In this document: positions 1 to 8,442 of the stretch, piece by piece
Layout of the letters: each line of letters starts with the position of its first letter
How positions within the stretch are numbered: the first letter of the stretch is position 1
Assembly: GCA_964582475.1 (NCBI GenBank)
Contig: CAZOQS010000002.1
Span: 124,001 to 188,000, forward strand
Origin: JAGOTP01 sp964582475
GTDB lineage: Bacteria; Patescibacteriota; Patescibacteriia; 2-12-FULL-60-25
Length of the DNA stretch: 64,000 nucleotides
Reading direction: 5' to 3'
Position numbers and translations under genes: made by a program
Notes under the pieces: model-generated
Database searches by the model: none
Seen by the model: only the letters and a program-made list of their open reading frames with translations
What the model was told of the DNA's origin: nothing

Positions 1-117
1 CACCGTCCTGTCCTTCCAGTTCTCGGCCGCGACCGAGAAGTGGTTGGTGAGCCCGAGGCGGTACAGGAGCGCCGAGATGATCAGCCCGGTGTACATTTCC
101 GAGAGCAAAGCGGCCAT
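1..117 (-). CDS. Hypothetical protein, N-terminal fragment (GC-rich cassette A)
   Basis: This reading frame runs from an ATG at 117 out of the left edge of the window, so only 39 residues are visible. They include a hydrophobic stretch (GLIISALLYRLGL) and I recognise no family. A purine-rich Shine-Dalgarno-like AGAGGAAG lies about 6 nt before the ATG, which is unusual here because native genes lack one. The coding part is strongly GC-rich while the upstream spacer is AT-rich, as in the cassettes near 34.0, 49.9, 55.7 and 61.4 kb. It is divergent from the helicase gene. Function unknown; it could be a small membrane protein. Confidence 0.5.
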   Translation of the reverse strand, partial: MAALLSEMYTGLIISALLYRLGLTNHFSVAAENWKDRTV

Positions 118-273
118 TTTTTCTTCCTCTGTAGATGGTTGTGTTCGGTGGCGAATTCAGGTAGGAGCACTTGAATTCGACCTAGAACGCTAGCATAATA
201 TGCATATTTTTTCAATAGTTAGCCTATAAACAATGGATTGCCAGCGGATCGTTTCCCCGGCACACTGCTTTTC
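118..273. promoter_or_regulatory. Divergent AT-rich promoter region
   Basis: This spacer separates the GC-rich cassette gene (leftward) from the helicase gene (rightward). A rightward -10-like TATAAA lies at 225-230, 7 nt before a possible TTG start at 238. Leftward, a TTGAAA-like -35 lies beside a perfect 12-bp palindrome AATATGCATATT. GAATTC occurs twice, 20 bp apart. The sequence is much more AT-rich than either flank. Exact transcription starts cannot be fixed by eye. Confidence 0.35.
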
Positions 274-3249
274 ATGTCTGATAAAACGAACCTTCTCGAA
301 GGCCTGAATGATGCCCAGCTTCAAGCTGTTACCCACGGTGATGGACCGCTTTTAATTGTGGCTGGAGCCGGTACGGGAAAAACGACCGTGCTGACGCGTC
401 GGTATCAGCATTTATTGCAGCAGCCAGGAGTGACGACTGAGTCGATTCTCGCGCTCACGTTCACGGATAAGGCGGCGGGAGAAATGGAAGACCGCGTGCT
501 CAAGCTCCTGTCGGTCGGTGCGTATGATTTTTGGATCTCGACTTTTCACGGGTTTTGTCAGCGTGTGTTGCAGGATCATGCACTAGAGATTGGGCTCGCG
601 ACGCCCTTCCGCCTGCTGACGCCAACGGACTGTTGGTTATTGCTGCGCCGGCATCTCGCGGACCTGCCACTCAAGGCCTATAAGCCACTGGGAAATCCCA
701 CGAAGTTTTTGCGTGCGTTGGTCCAACACATTTCTCGAGCGAAGGACGAAGGGGTGACGCCAGAGCGTTACGCGGAGTTTGCGAAGACCGTGAAGTTCCC
801 CGAACTGGCAGAAGGCGAAGGGGATGAGCAAGCGCGTCTCGAAGAGCTCGCTTCGCTTTACGCCGTCTATTCGCAGATCATGCGCGCCGAGGGTTGTTTG
901 GATTTCGGCGACTTGATCCTTGAGGCCTTGCGTCTCCTTCGTGAACGGCCACGGCTGCTTGAGGCGTATCGGACGCAGTTTAAATACATCATGGTGGACG
1001 AGTTCCAAGACACGAACTGGGCGCAGTATGAACTCGTGAAGCTCTTGGCGGGGAAACAGCGGAGTCTGACGGTCGTGGGAGACGATGACCAGGCCATCTA
1101 TAAATTCCGCGGGGCGTCTCTGGCGAACATCCTGCAGTTCCGTGATGACTTTCCAGAAGCGAAGACGGTGGCGCTGACGAAAAACTATCGATCCAAGAAA
1201 GAGATTCTTGAACTCGCGTATGCGTCGATTACGAAGAACAACCCGAATCGCTTGGAGGTGAAACTGGCAGACACGGGGCTCACGAAAAAACTCGAAGCGG
1301 AGATGGGAGATGGGGGAACGGCGACGGTTGAACTGCTCTGGGCACGAACGGTCGAACAGGAAGCGGATAAGGTGGTTGAACAGATCGAGCGTATCAAGCG
1401 TACAGATCCTTCGGCGACCTGGAACGATATGGCGGTCCTGGTTCGTTCAAACGACGGAGCCGAGGCGTTTGTTCGTGCGATGGAACGTGCACGTGTCCCA
1501 TTCCAATTCATGGCTCTGCGCGGGTTGTATGCGAAGCCCGTCGTCATCGACATGGTGGCGCTTTTGACGTTGCTCGATCTACGCTCTGACTCTGCGATCG
1601 TCTGGCGTGTCCTGACGCTTGATTGTTATGGCATTGCAGCCGCGGATGTCGCCGAACTCTTGGGCTACGCCAACCGTAAAGGCTACCCACTATGGAATGT
1701 CGTGCGCGAAGCGGTGTCGTCAGAAGCGGGGATCTTCCTTAGCCCAGAAGGTCGCCGAGCTCTTCGGCACATCTATGATGACATTGAAGGCCTCGCTGAA
1801 CTCTCCCGTCGAGCGCAGCCCTTCCAGGTGTTTCAGATGATGTTAGACAAGACGGGGTATCTCGCCTGCGTCTTGAAGCTGCAGGAGCGTGACCGCGCCG
1901 AGTCGCTCCGGCATGTCTCCGGTTTTGCCGATCGTATCCGGCGCTATGAGCAGGTGACGCATGGTCCAACGCTCCATGGGTTCCTTGAGGAGTACAAAAT
2001 GGAAATTGAAAGCGGAGAAGAAGGCGCGCTCGAGAGCGACCCAGAGGCTGAAGGACCAGACATGGTGAAGATTCTGACGGTTCATGCAGCCAAAGGACTT
2101 GAGTGGCGCTTTGTGTTTGTGGCGTCGATGGTTGACCAGCGCTTCCCAACTCGTGCCCGGAGCGAAGCGATTCCCTTACCGGATGGTTTGGTGCAGGAGC
2201 GTCTCCCAGAAGGGAACGCTCACCTGGAAGAAGAACGTCGTCTTTTCTATGTAGCCTTAACCCGCGCGAAGGAGCGTCTGTTTTTAACGGGAAGCTACGA
2301 ATATGGCGGTGCCCGCGATAAAAAACCCTCCTCGTTCTTGGCGGAGATCGAGCTTGTTCCACCCCCGAAAGAAGCCTTGATTCAGCGTGAGGTGGTCGAG
2401 CTCTTGTCGTCGTCTTCCAGTACCCACGAAGAGGTCGCGAAAGATTTAGCCCTGTATCCACTCAAGCGACGCTTCAGCTTTACCCAGCTGGCCGCCTTCC
2501 GGAAATGCCCGCTTCAGTATAAGTATTCCCACATCTATCGTATTCCGACACTTGGTTCGTACCAGCGGAGTTTCGGCCAATCGATCCACTTAACCTTCCA
2601 AAAGATCTTCCAACTCCATCAAGCGCGGACCGCTGCTCAGCAAGGGTCGTTGTTTGAGGCTCTCCCTGCGGACGTGGCACCGGGTGGCTGGGCGGTCACG
2701 CTCGAAGAAGCGCAAGCAATTTACGAGGATACCTGGATCGACGAATGGTATCCCGATCGCGTAATGCATGACGACTACCGTGCCAAAGGAAAGGTCGCCG
2801 TTGATCAATGTATGGCGGTCTGGATGGCGCACCCACCAAAACCGCTTGAATTGGAAAAAGAATTCATCCTGCAGATCGGCAGCCATTCGATCAAAGGAAA
2901 GATCGACCGCGTTGACCAAAACGCTGACGGAACGGTGACTGTCTTCGATTACAAGACAGGGGAGGCAAAAGATAAGCTGGAAGCCGAGGACAAGGAACAG
3001 CTCTATCTCTACCAGCTTGCACTTGAAGGGCGTGGGTTTACCATCTCGTCTCTCCGCTACGTCTACGTTCTGGATCGTCAGGAGCGCGAGGTCGAGTTAC
3101 TTGAAGACGAAAAGAAAGATACGTTCCTCACGAAGATGGCAGAACGTATGGATGCGATCCTGACGTCTAACTTCGAAGCAACTCCGGAGCCGTTCGTGTG
3201 TAAGTACTGTGACTTCCGCCAAGTCTGTCCATTTCGTAAACTCTCCTAA
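274..3249 (+). CDS. UvrD/Rep-family helicase fused to a PD-(D/E)XK Fe-S nuclease
   Basis: Superfamily 1 DNA helicase with a C-terminal RecB/Cas4-type nuclease, the architecture of double-strand-break end-processing enzymes such as AddA. Visible motifs are Walker A GAGTGKTT (residues 31-38), motif II VDEFQDTN (about 241), motif III GDDDQAIYKF (about 269), TVHAAKGLEW (about 602) and VALTRAKERL. The C-terminal 250 residues hold a nuclease core with GKIDRVD and FDYKTGE (about 891). A CPLQYKY cysteine plus CKYCDFRQVC (about 976) fits a 4Fe-4S cluster that staples the nuclease fold. Start 274 gives a normal N-terminus; a TTG at 238 in frame, 7 nt after TATAAA, is the alternative. Five nt separate it from the DciA-like gene. 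The family assignment is strong; the AddA/RecB-like role is inferred. Confidence 0.9.
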   Translation: MSDKTNLLEGLNDAQLQAVTHGDGPLLIVAGAGTGKTTVLTRRYQHLLQQPGVTTESILALTFTDKAAGEMEDRVLKLLSVGAYDFWISTFHGFCQRVLQDHALEIGLATPFRLLTPTDCWLLLRRHLADLPLKAYKPLGNPTKFLRALVQHISRAKDEGVTPERYAEFAKTVKFPELAEGEGDEQARLEELASLYAVYSQIMRAEGCLDFGDLILEALRLLRERPRLLEAYRTQFKYIMVDEFQDTNWAQYELVKLLAGKQRSLTVVGDDDQAIYKFRGASLANILQFRDDFPEAKTVALTKNYRSKKEILELAYASITKNNPNRLEVKLADTGLTKKLEAEMGDGGTATVELLWARTVEQEADKVVEQIERIKRTDPSATWNDMAVLVRSNDGAEAFVRAMERARVPFQFMALRGLYAKPVVIDMVALLTLLDLRSDSAIVWRVLTLDCYGIAAADVAELLGYANRKGYPLWNVVREAVSSEAGIFLSPEGRRALRHIYDDIEGLAELSRRAQPFQVFQMMLDKTGYLACVLKLQERDRAESLRHVSGFADRIRRYEQVTHGPTLHGFLEEYKMEIESGEEGALESDPEAEGPDMVKILTVHAAKGLEWRFVFVASMVDQRFPTRARSEAIPLPDGLVQERLPEGNAHLEEERRLFYVALTRAKERLFLTGSYEYGGARDKKPSSFLAEIELVPPPKEALIQREVVELLSSSSSTHEEVAKDLALYPLKRRFSFTQLAAFRKCPLQYKYSHIYRIPTLGSYQRSFGQSIHLTFQKIFQLHQARTAAQQGSLFEALPADVAPGGWAVTLEEAQAIYEDTWIDEWYPDRVMHDDYRAKGKVAVDQCMAVWMAHPPKPLELEKEFILQIGSHSIKGKIDRVDQNADGTVTVFDYKTGEAKDKLEAEDKEQLYLYQLALEGRGFTISSLRYVYVLDRQEREVELLEDEKKDTFLTKMAERMDAILTSNFEATPEPFVCKYCDFRQVCPFRKLS

Positions 3250-3254
3250 TCCCT

Positions 3255-3551
3255 ATGGCGTTCCAACCAATCCGTCGCCTTCTTCCGCAAGCCATCCGTC
3301 AGGCGGGGATTGATGAGCAGGTTTCGAGTGTCCGGATTCTGACCCTCGCCAAAGAAACGCTCCAAAAATTCTGGGGAGAAGAGAAGGCTGCTTACATTGA
3401 ATGGGTCTCATTTAAAGAAGGTGTATTACGCGTCCGTTGTCAGGCGCCGGCCGCCAAACAAGAACTGAAAGTCTGGGAGGTACGTCTGCTGAACGAATTA
3501 AATCACGCGTTAGGTGGGAGGCGTGTGCTGAAGTTGATGGAGGCAATGTAA
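3255..3551 (+). CDS. DciA-like (DUF721) protein
   Basis: A 98-residue protein with the DUF721/DciA pattern: a helical N-terminal half, then a core reading VLRVRCQAPAAKQEL, LLNELNHALGG and VLKLM, like the strand-helix-strand DciA domain. DciA loads or promotes the replicative helicase DnaB in bacteria without DnaC/DnaI. It follows the helicase-nuclease gene by 5 nt and is probably co-transcribed. The start is preceded by TAATCCCT with no Shine-Dalgarno, the usual local pattern. The family call is by pattern only; a generic nucleic-acid-binding DUF721 protein is the alternative. Confidence 0.65.
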   Translation: MAFQPIRRLLPQAIRQAGIDEQVSSVRILTLAKETLQKFWGEEKAAYIEWVSFKEGVLRVRCQAPAAKQELKVWEVRLLNELNHALGGRRVLKLMEAM

Positions 3552-3557
3552 CTCCCC

Positions 3558-3587
3558 CTGACAGACGAAAACAAAATAGAGTATCAT
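3558..3587 (+). promoter_or_regulatory. Sigma70-like promoter, leaderless start
   Basis: CTGACA (3558-3563), 18-nt spacer, TATCAT (3582-3587). The -10 box ends 6 nt before the ATG at 3594, so the mRNA would begin at or next to the start codon. Confidence 0.45.
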
Positions 3588-3593
3588 GCTGCC

Positions 3594-3983
3594 ATGCCTT
3601 ACGCGCGGTTCCTTTTACTGATGGCGATCGCAACCATTTTTGGATTGCTTGCCTGGGTGTATGTCCTGTTCCGGATCGATCCGTATACCAGTGGCTGGAT
3701 TGGACCAGTCTCTTTTTATGTCTCACTCAGTATGGTCTGTGTCGGTGCCTTCTTTCTGTTAGGGGCAGGCTTCCATCGGTTGATTGCGAAAGAGTCCACG
3801 GTTCTTCCTCGTCATGTACGGGGGTGGTTTCGTCGCTCCATCCTCCTGACGCTTGGAACAATTATCCCGCTTATTCTCGCTTCGATTGACCGTTTTTCCT
3901 TCACCGTTTTTTTCATTTGTTTAGTGGTTTTACTCAGCCTCGAAGCCATCTTCGTCTTTATCCACCAAGGACGACGGGTCTAG
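3594..3983 (+). CDS. Hypothetical four-helix membrane protein
   Basis: A 129-residue protein made almost entirely of hydrophobic segments: about residues 5-26, 38-61, 80-97 and 101-122, with short basic loops (RHVRGWFRRS) between helices 2 and 3. I recognise no family. It lies between the DciA-like gene and mreB, on the same strand, and has its own leaderless-type promoter. Its position suggests but does not prove a cell-envelope role. The last residues are basic, which would place the C-terminus in the cytoplasm. Confidence 0.7.
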   Translation: MPYARFLLLMAIATIFGLLAWVYVLFRIDPYTSGWIGPVSFYVSLSMVCVGAFFLLGAGFHRLIAKESTVLPRHVRGWFRRSILLTLGTIIPLILASIDRFSFTVFFICLVVLLSLEAIFVFIHQGRRV

Positions 3984-3986
3984 CCT

Positions 3987-4016
3987 TTGACGATCGGTTG
4001 TTTCAAGTGTCATGCT
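3987..4016 (+). promoter_or_regulatory. Candidate promoter for the mreBCD-mrdA operon
   Basis: TTGACG (3987-3992) and CATGCT (4011-4016) with an 18-nt spacer lie just upstream of the mreB ATG at 4029. Predicted transcription starts about 6 nt before the ATG. The -35 matches well; the -10 lacks its first T. Confidence 0.45.
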
Positions 4017-4028
4017 GATGCCAGTTCT

Positions 4029-5081
4029 ATGCGCCTTCCTGGTATCTTTGCGGCTTTTACGAAGGACCTCGGTATCGACCTGGGGACCTCAAATACGCTT
4101 CTCTTTCAACGTGGGAAGGGGATTGTGATCCAGGAGTCGTCTGTTGTGGCTATTAACCGTCGTACAGGCCAGGTGATTGCGGTCGGTGAACAGGCGCGTT
4201 CGATGATCGGGAAGACGCCACCCCACATTGCCGTTACGCGTCCTTTGCAGCGAGGGATTATTGCCGACTTCGAAGTGGCTGAAAAAATGATCCGCTACTT
4301 CTTCGATCGCGTGCATGCGGAGGGTTCGTTCATTATTCCTCGTCCAAACGTGTTGGTGTGTGTGCCGCTTGAAGTCACGGAGGTAGAGCGCAAAGCGGTG
4401 GGAGACGCATCGCTGGCTGCGGGCGCACGTTCAGTGAAATTGGTCGAAGAGCCTATCGCTGCGGCGGTGGGAGCGGGGATCGACATCTCTGAGCCAAGTG
4501 GAAACATGGTCGTAAACATCGGCGGCGGAAATACCGAGATCGCCGTCATCTCTTTGCGAGGTGTCGTCACCTCAAAGAGTATCGGAATCGCTGGAGATGA
4601 ATTGAACAAGAATATTGTTCAATATGCGCGCGACGTCTTTAGTATCATGTTGGGTGAACGGATCGCCGAAGAACTGAAGATCGGGATTGGCTCCGCGATT
4701 GAGCTGGATAGTCCGCTTGAGATGGCGATGCGTGGGCGTGATTTGTTGAGTGGTCTGCCACGCGAGATCATCGTTAATGATACTCAGATCCGTGAAGCGC
4801 TCGGTCGATCGGTGAAAGCGATCATCGAACAGATTAAATCCATCCTTGAAGTAACGCCTCCAGAGCTCGTGGCCGATATCCAGCAAAAGGGGATTGTGCT
4901 CACAGGCGGTGGCGCGCTGCTGCGTGGCCTCGATCAGGCGATCGCCAAATGGACTGGCCTCCCCGTGCGCGTCGCGGATGATCCAATGACGTGTGCTGTT
5001 CGTGGAGCGGGTCTGTTGCTTGAACGACCTGACTTAATGGCGGACGTTGCCTTCCCAGCAACAGATGTTGGGATTCGTTAA
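4029..5081 (+). CDS. mreB: Rod shape-determining protein MreB
   Basis: Bacterial actin homologue that forms membrane-bound filaments directing lateral peptidoglycan synthesis. Visible motifs are phosphate-1 DLGIDLGTSNT, connect-1 VCVPLEVTEVERKA, EEPIAAAVGAG, phosphate-2 MVVNIGGGNTEIAV and the adenosine motif GIVLTGGGALLRGLD near the C-terminus. The 350-residue length is normal. I chose the ATG at 4029 because it gives the family-typical short N-terminus before the first beta strand; a TTG at 3987 would add 14 unrelated residues. It is first of four genes spaced by 3 nt each (mreB-mreC-mreD-mrdA). Confidence 0.97.
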   Translation: MRLPGIFAAFTKDLGIDLGTSNTLLFQRGKGIVIQESSVVAINRRTGQVIAVGEQARSMIGKTPPHIAVTRPLQRGIIADFEVAEKMIRYFFDRVHAEGSFIIPRPNVLVCVPLEVTEVERKAVGDASLAAGARSVKLVEEPIAAAVGAGIDISEPSGNMVVNIGGGNTEIAVISLRGVVTSKSIGIAGDELNKNIVQYARDVFSIMLGERIAEELKIGIGSAIELDSPLEMAMRGRDLLSGLPREIIVNDTQIREALGRSVKAIIEQIKSILEVTPPELVADIQQKGIVLTGGGALLRGLDQAIAKWTGLPVRVADDPMTCAVRGAGLLLERPDLMADVAFPATDVGIR

Positions 5082-5084
5082 CCT

Positions 5085-5873
5085 ATGAAGCCCTGGATCA
5101 TCAAAGGCTTGGTGATTCTCGCGTGTATTGGCGCGTTCTTTGCGTTACGACGACCGCTCATGGCGGTGGCGCAGCGTTTCTTTTTACCGGTTGTGGCCCG
5201 CTTTTCTACCTGGGCAGATCGAATTGATCATGCGGGTCGGTCGATCGCTCTCCCAAATGAAGGGGAGATTGAACGCTGCGAAGAGCGCCTCCAGACCAGA
5301 ATTGTTGATGCGGCGCGCTTGTCTGCCTTGGAGCAGGAGAACCGCTTGCTCCGTGCACAAGCTTCTTTCTTGACCGAATCTGGCTACGACCACGTGGGAG
5401 CGCGCGTGATTGGTCGTCGGATTGATCATATCCATGCGCAGCTCCTCATCGACCGTGGCACGAACGATGCGATTGAAGAGGGGCAAGCGGTCATTGCAGA
5501 GAACGGACTTCTCGTTGGACGAATCGTTGAAGCGAACAGTCGCGTTTCGACCGTCGAGCTTCTCACGGACGTTGATAGCCGTATTGCGGTTGCTTCGGCT
5601 AAGGACGGTCAACTCATTGGGGTCTTAGAGGGGCGCGGAAATGGGGCAGCATTACTGACCTACATTCCGTCTTCGGTCGACGTGGTGGCAGATGACCTGC
5701 TCCTCACAGCCGGGACGGAGGAAAAGATCCCGCCACGCTTGCCCATCGGGATGGCGAATGCGATCACTCGCACGTCAAAAGATCCGTTCTATCAGGCGTC
5801 GGTTGATCCAGCGATTCGCATTGAACGTCTCTCGTTTTTATCCGTGCTGCGTCCAACGGCGTTAACGCGCTGA
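5085..5873 (+). CDS. mreC: Rod shape-determining protein MreC
   Basis: Extracytoplasmic scaffold of the elongasome, linking MreB and PBP2 across the membrane. The 262-residue protein has one N-terminal membrane segment (about residues 7-22), a helical stretch with ALEQENRLLRAQ, and a beta-domain holding GARVIGR, LIDRGTNDAIEEGQAVIAENGLLVGRI and LLTDVDSRIAV, all typical of MreC. The start follows mreB by 3 nt (AACCTATG) without a Shine-Dalgarno. The context makes the call secure. Confidence 0.95.
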   Translation: MKPWIIKGLVILACIGAFFALRRPLMAVAQRFFLPVVARFSTWADRIDHAGRSIALPNEGEIERCEERLQTRIVDAARLSALEQENRLLRAQASFLTESGYDHVGARVIGRRIDHIHAQLLIDRGTNDAIEEGQAVIAENGLLVGRIVEANSRVSTVELLTDVDSRIAVASAKDGQLIGVLEGRGNGAALLTYIPSSVDVVADDLLLTAGTEEKIPPRLPIGMANAITRTSKDPFYQASVDPAIRIERLSFLSVLRPTALTR

Positions 5874-5876
5874 TCT

Positions 5877-6386
5877 ATGTGGCGCACCTTCTCCTGGTCG
5901 ATCGCCTGGATCTTGATGCTGATTTGGTGTTTAGCGATTCGGCCTTTTATCCCAGGGTTCTTGCCACTAGAACCTTGCATGTCCCTGATCATCATCTCAT
6001 TGATGCTCGGACCGTTACGGGTGGTTGTGCCAGCTATTCTGATCGGTGGTCTGTTGTTTGATGCCTTTCAGCCATTTCCGACCCCGGTTGCGTTGTATGC
6101 GTTTCTTCTCATTTCCCTCTTAGTCGGACTTGCCGTACGCTTCATCTTAGCTAGCCGGTCCTTCTACAGCGCGCTGATCCTGGTTGTCTTGATGCGTGTT
6201 GGGTTGGCGGGTGGGCTCTATCTTCTGGGTCCCGGGGCAGCCGTATGGGCTGCTGACCGAGCCGTTCTCCTGAACCCCGCCTTCTTTTTGCTTACGACCG
6301 TAGCGGATGCCATCTTTCTGCTCATTGGCTTCCGCTTGGTCGCTCGTCCGCTGCTTGGAGCGCGCCGAGTTCAAATCGTTCGTTAA
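5877..6386 (+). CDS. mreD: Rod shape-determining membrane protein MreD
   Basis: A 169-residue polytopic membrane protein with about five hydrophobic segments and the family-like run around PFIPGFLPLEP and GGLLFDAFQPFPT (the DxxxP-type turn seen in MreD). It is the third subunit of the MreBCD elongasome. It starts 3 nt after mreC and ends 3 nt before the PBP2 gene, the canonical order. Sequence conservation in MreD is low, so the context carries much of the weight. Confidence 0.88.
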   Translation: MWRTFSWSIAWILMLIWCLAIRPFIPGFLPLEPCMSLIIISLMLGPLRVVVPAILIGGLLFDAFQPFPTPVALYAFLLISLLVGLAVRFILASRSFYSALILVVLMRVGLAGGLYLLGPGAAVWAADRAVLLNPAFFLLTTVADAIFLLIGFRLVARPLLGARRVQIVR

Positions 6387-6389
6387 CCT

Positions 6390-8342
6390 ATGGATTCCCG
6401 TCGTTTCTTTTCTGACATCGTCGACAACGGAAACATGCGGATGGAAAACCACACGGAAGAAGACGTGCGGCATGAGCTTTTATTTGAGCGTGACTGGAAC
6501 CAAGCAAAGCAACGTCCTCTTTACCTCACCTCTTCCTTTTCACGCAAGCGTTTTTTTATTGCCTTAAGCATTGTGCTCTTGTCCGTCGCTGGTCTCTTGA
6601 GCCGAGCGCTCTGGATGCAGGTCGTTCAAGCGGAGAATTACGCCTCCCTCGCGGAACAGAATCGTCTCCGTTCAACTCCGCTCTGGCCGTTACGAGGCGT
6701 GATTCGTGATCGTCAAGGAGTGATCTTGGCTGAAAACGCCCCACGCTTCCAGGTGACGTTTTTACCGCGTGAGGGATCTCGGGTCCCTGCTGATCGTGAA
6801 ATGGCGCTTGGCGAGGCGGGTAGAGTCTTAGGATTGCCGTATGCAACCCTGCTTGCCTACGCCTCAGCGACCGGAACAGCGCAAGACGCTACGGTGATCG
6901 TGGCGGACAAAATACCGTATACGCAGGCAATGCGCTTTGCGACGGCGTTACCACACCTGCCAGGCTTCCGACTGGAAGTGCATCCGATCCGTCACTACCC
7001 GCAATCAACAGCCGTCCAAAGTTTGTCCCACATCTTGGGCTACGTTGGACGTCTCTCTCCGGAGGAATACGAACGGCGAGCCGAACAAGGCTATCGCCAC
7101 ACCGATGAAATCGGAAAGAATGGCATCGAACGTTGGTACGAAGAGTTGCTGCGTGGAAAGTTAGGCGAACGGATGGACGAAGTAGATGCCCGTGGTCGAG
7201 CGAGTGCCTTCGTCGGGGAGCGCCCCGCGAAAAACGGAGATGACCTGACGTTAACCCTAGATGTGGCACTGCAAGCAGAAACGGAGAAAGCTCTACGTGC
7301 AGGCATGGAATTAGCAAAGACCACTCGAGGTGCCGCGATTGCGCTCGACCCGCGTGATGGCTCGGTCCTCGCGCTCGTGTCTTTGCCGGCTTTTGATAAT
7401 AACGATTTTGCGGGGAGCGTTTCATCGACCGTCTACCAGCGTCTTACAAGCGATCCGGCGCAGCCACTTTTTTCACGAGCCGTCTCAGGCGCCTACCCGT
7501 CAGGTTCCACGATCAAGATCGTGATGTCCGCCGCCGCCTTAGCCGAAGGCGTGATTACTCCTTCAACCAGCCTCATCTCGTCAGGAGGAATTCGCTTGGG
7601 ACAATGGTTCTTCCCAGACTGGAAGGCGGGTGGGCATGGACTCACAACGGTCCGGAGCGCGATTGCTTGGTCGGTGAATACCTTCTACTACACGATTGGC
7701 GGTGGGCACGGAAACATTCAGGGGTTAGGTGTTGAGCGCATTAGTCAGTGGATGCGACGTTTTGGTCTGGGTTCACGGACGGGGATCGATCTTCCTGCTG
7801 AAGCGCTTGGAAATGTGCCTGACGCAGCCTGGAAACTCGAGAACCGCAAAGAGCAGTGGTACATCGGTGATACCTACAACCTTTCGATCGGTCAGGGAGA
7901 TCTGCTCGTGACCCCACTTCAGGTCGCGATGTACACCGCTGAGATCGCGAATGGGGGACGGCACATCATTCCGCACCTCTTTGGTCAGGCGACGAATACA
8001 GCCGCTCTTCCCTCCTTTGTAACGACGACAACGGTTGGCGCACCCGACTCCGCCTACCAAGTCGTGCGTGAAGGAATGCGAGACGCGGTTGTCTACGGCT
8101 CTGGTCGAGCCTTGTCTGTTCTTCCCTTCGCCGTCGCCGGAAAGACAAGTACAGCTCAGTGGAATAGCCAGGCGAATACCCACGCCTGGTTCACAAGCTT
8201 CGCTCCCTACGAACGACCAGAAGTCGTCGTAACCGTGCTTTTGGAGGAGGGTGGAGAAGGTTCGAGCGTCGCGGTTCCGGTCGCAAAGCAGATCCTTATG
8301 GCCTGGGACCGCTTGAAGAAAGAGCGCGCCGCTCAGTTTTAA
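6390..8342 (+). CDS. mrdA: Penicillin-binding protein 2 (elongation transpeptidase)
   Basis: Class B PBP that cross-links lateral-wall peptidoglycan with MreBCD and RodA. There is a cytoplasmic tail of about 50 residues, one membrane anchor (FFIALSIVLLSVAGLLSRAL) and a dimerisation domain with LWPLRGVIRDRQG. The transpeptidase domain has SxxK at S373-T-I-K376, SVN at 428-430 and KTST at 585-588. The tail is longer and more acidic than in E. coli PBP2; a second ATG at 6435 would shorten it by 15 residues. No rodA follows, so the glycosyltransferase partner must be elsewhere. Confidence 0.95.
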   Translation: MDSRRFFSDIVDNGNMRMENHTEEDVRHELLFERDWNQAKQRPLYLTSSFSRKRFFIALSIVLLSVAGLLSRALWMQVVQAENYASLAEQNRLRSTPLWPLRGVIRDRQGVILAENAPRFQVTFLPREGSRVPADREMALGEAGRVLGLPYATLLAYASATGTAQDATVIVADKIPYTQAMRFATALPHLPGFRLEVHPIRHYPQSTAVQSLSHILGYVGRLSPEEYERRAEQGYRHTDEIGKNGIERWYEELLRGKLGERMDEVDARGRASAFVGERPAKNGDDLTLTLDVALQAETEKALRAGMELAKTTRGAAIALDPRDGSVLALVSLPAFDNNDFAGSVSSTVYQRLTSDPAQPLFSRAVSGAYPSGSTIKIVMSAAALAEGVITPSTSLISSGGIRLGQWFFPDWKAGGHGLTTVRSAIAWSVNTFYYTIGGGHGNIQGLGVERISQWMRRFGLGSRTGIDLPAEALGNVPDAAWKLENRKEQWYIGDTYNLSIGQGDLLVTPLQVAMYTAEIANGGRHIIPHLFGQATNTAALPSFVTTTTVGAPDSAYQVVREGMRDAVVYGSGRALSVLPFAVAGKTSTAQWNSQANTHAWFTSFAPYERPEVVVTVLLEEGGEGSSVAVPVAKQILMAWDRLKKERAAQF

Positions 8343-8345
8343 TGT

Positions 8346-8374
8346 TTGACAGCATCCGTCCACCCTTTTATTCT
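8346..8374 (+). promoter_or_regulatory. Consensus-like sigma70 promoter upstream of greA
   Basis: TTGACA (8346-8351), 17-nt spacer, TATTCT (8369-8374). Transcription would start near 8381 and give a leader of about 60 nt before the greA ATG at 8443, long for this region. Confidence 0.7.
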
Positions 8375-8386
8375 AACGGCATAGAG

Positions 8387-8412
8387 GCGTGAGGTTTGTA
8401 CCTCGCGCTTTT
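8387..8412 (+). terminator. Hairpin plus T-run in the greA leader
   Basis: GCGTGAGGT (8387-8395) pairs with ACCTCGCGC (8400-8408) with one G-U pair, followed by TTTT. It lies downstream of the 8346 promoter and upstream of greA. It can therefore end the mre-mrdA transcript and may also attenuate greA. Confidence 0.55.
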
Positions 8413-8442
8413 CATTCCTCCACATTTTTCGTCATATACCCT

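Noticed and set aside
1739..2461. 240-codon open frame on the - strand
   Set aside because: It lies wholly antisense to the helicase gene, has no family resemblance and an Arg/Pro/Ser-rich composition typical of shadow frames.
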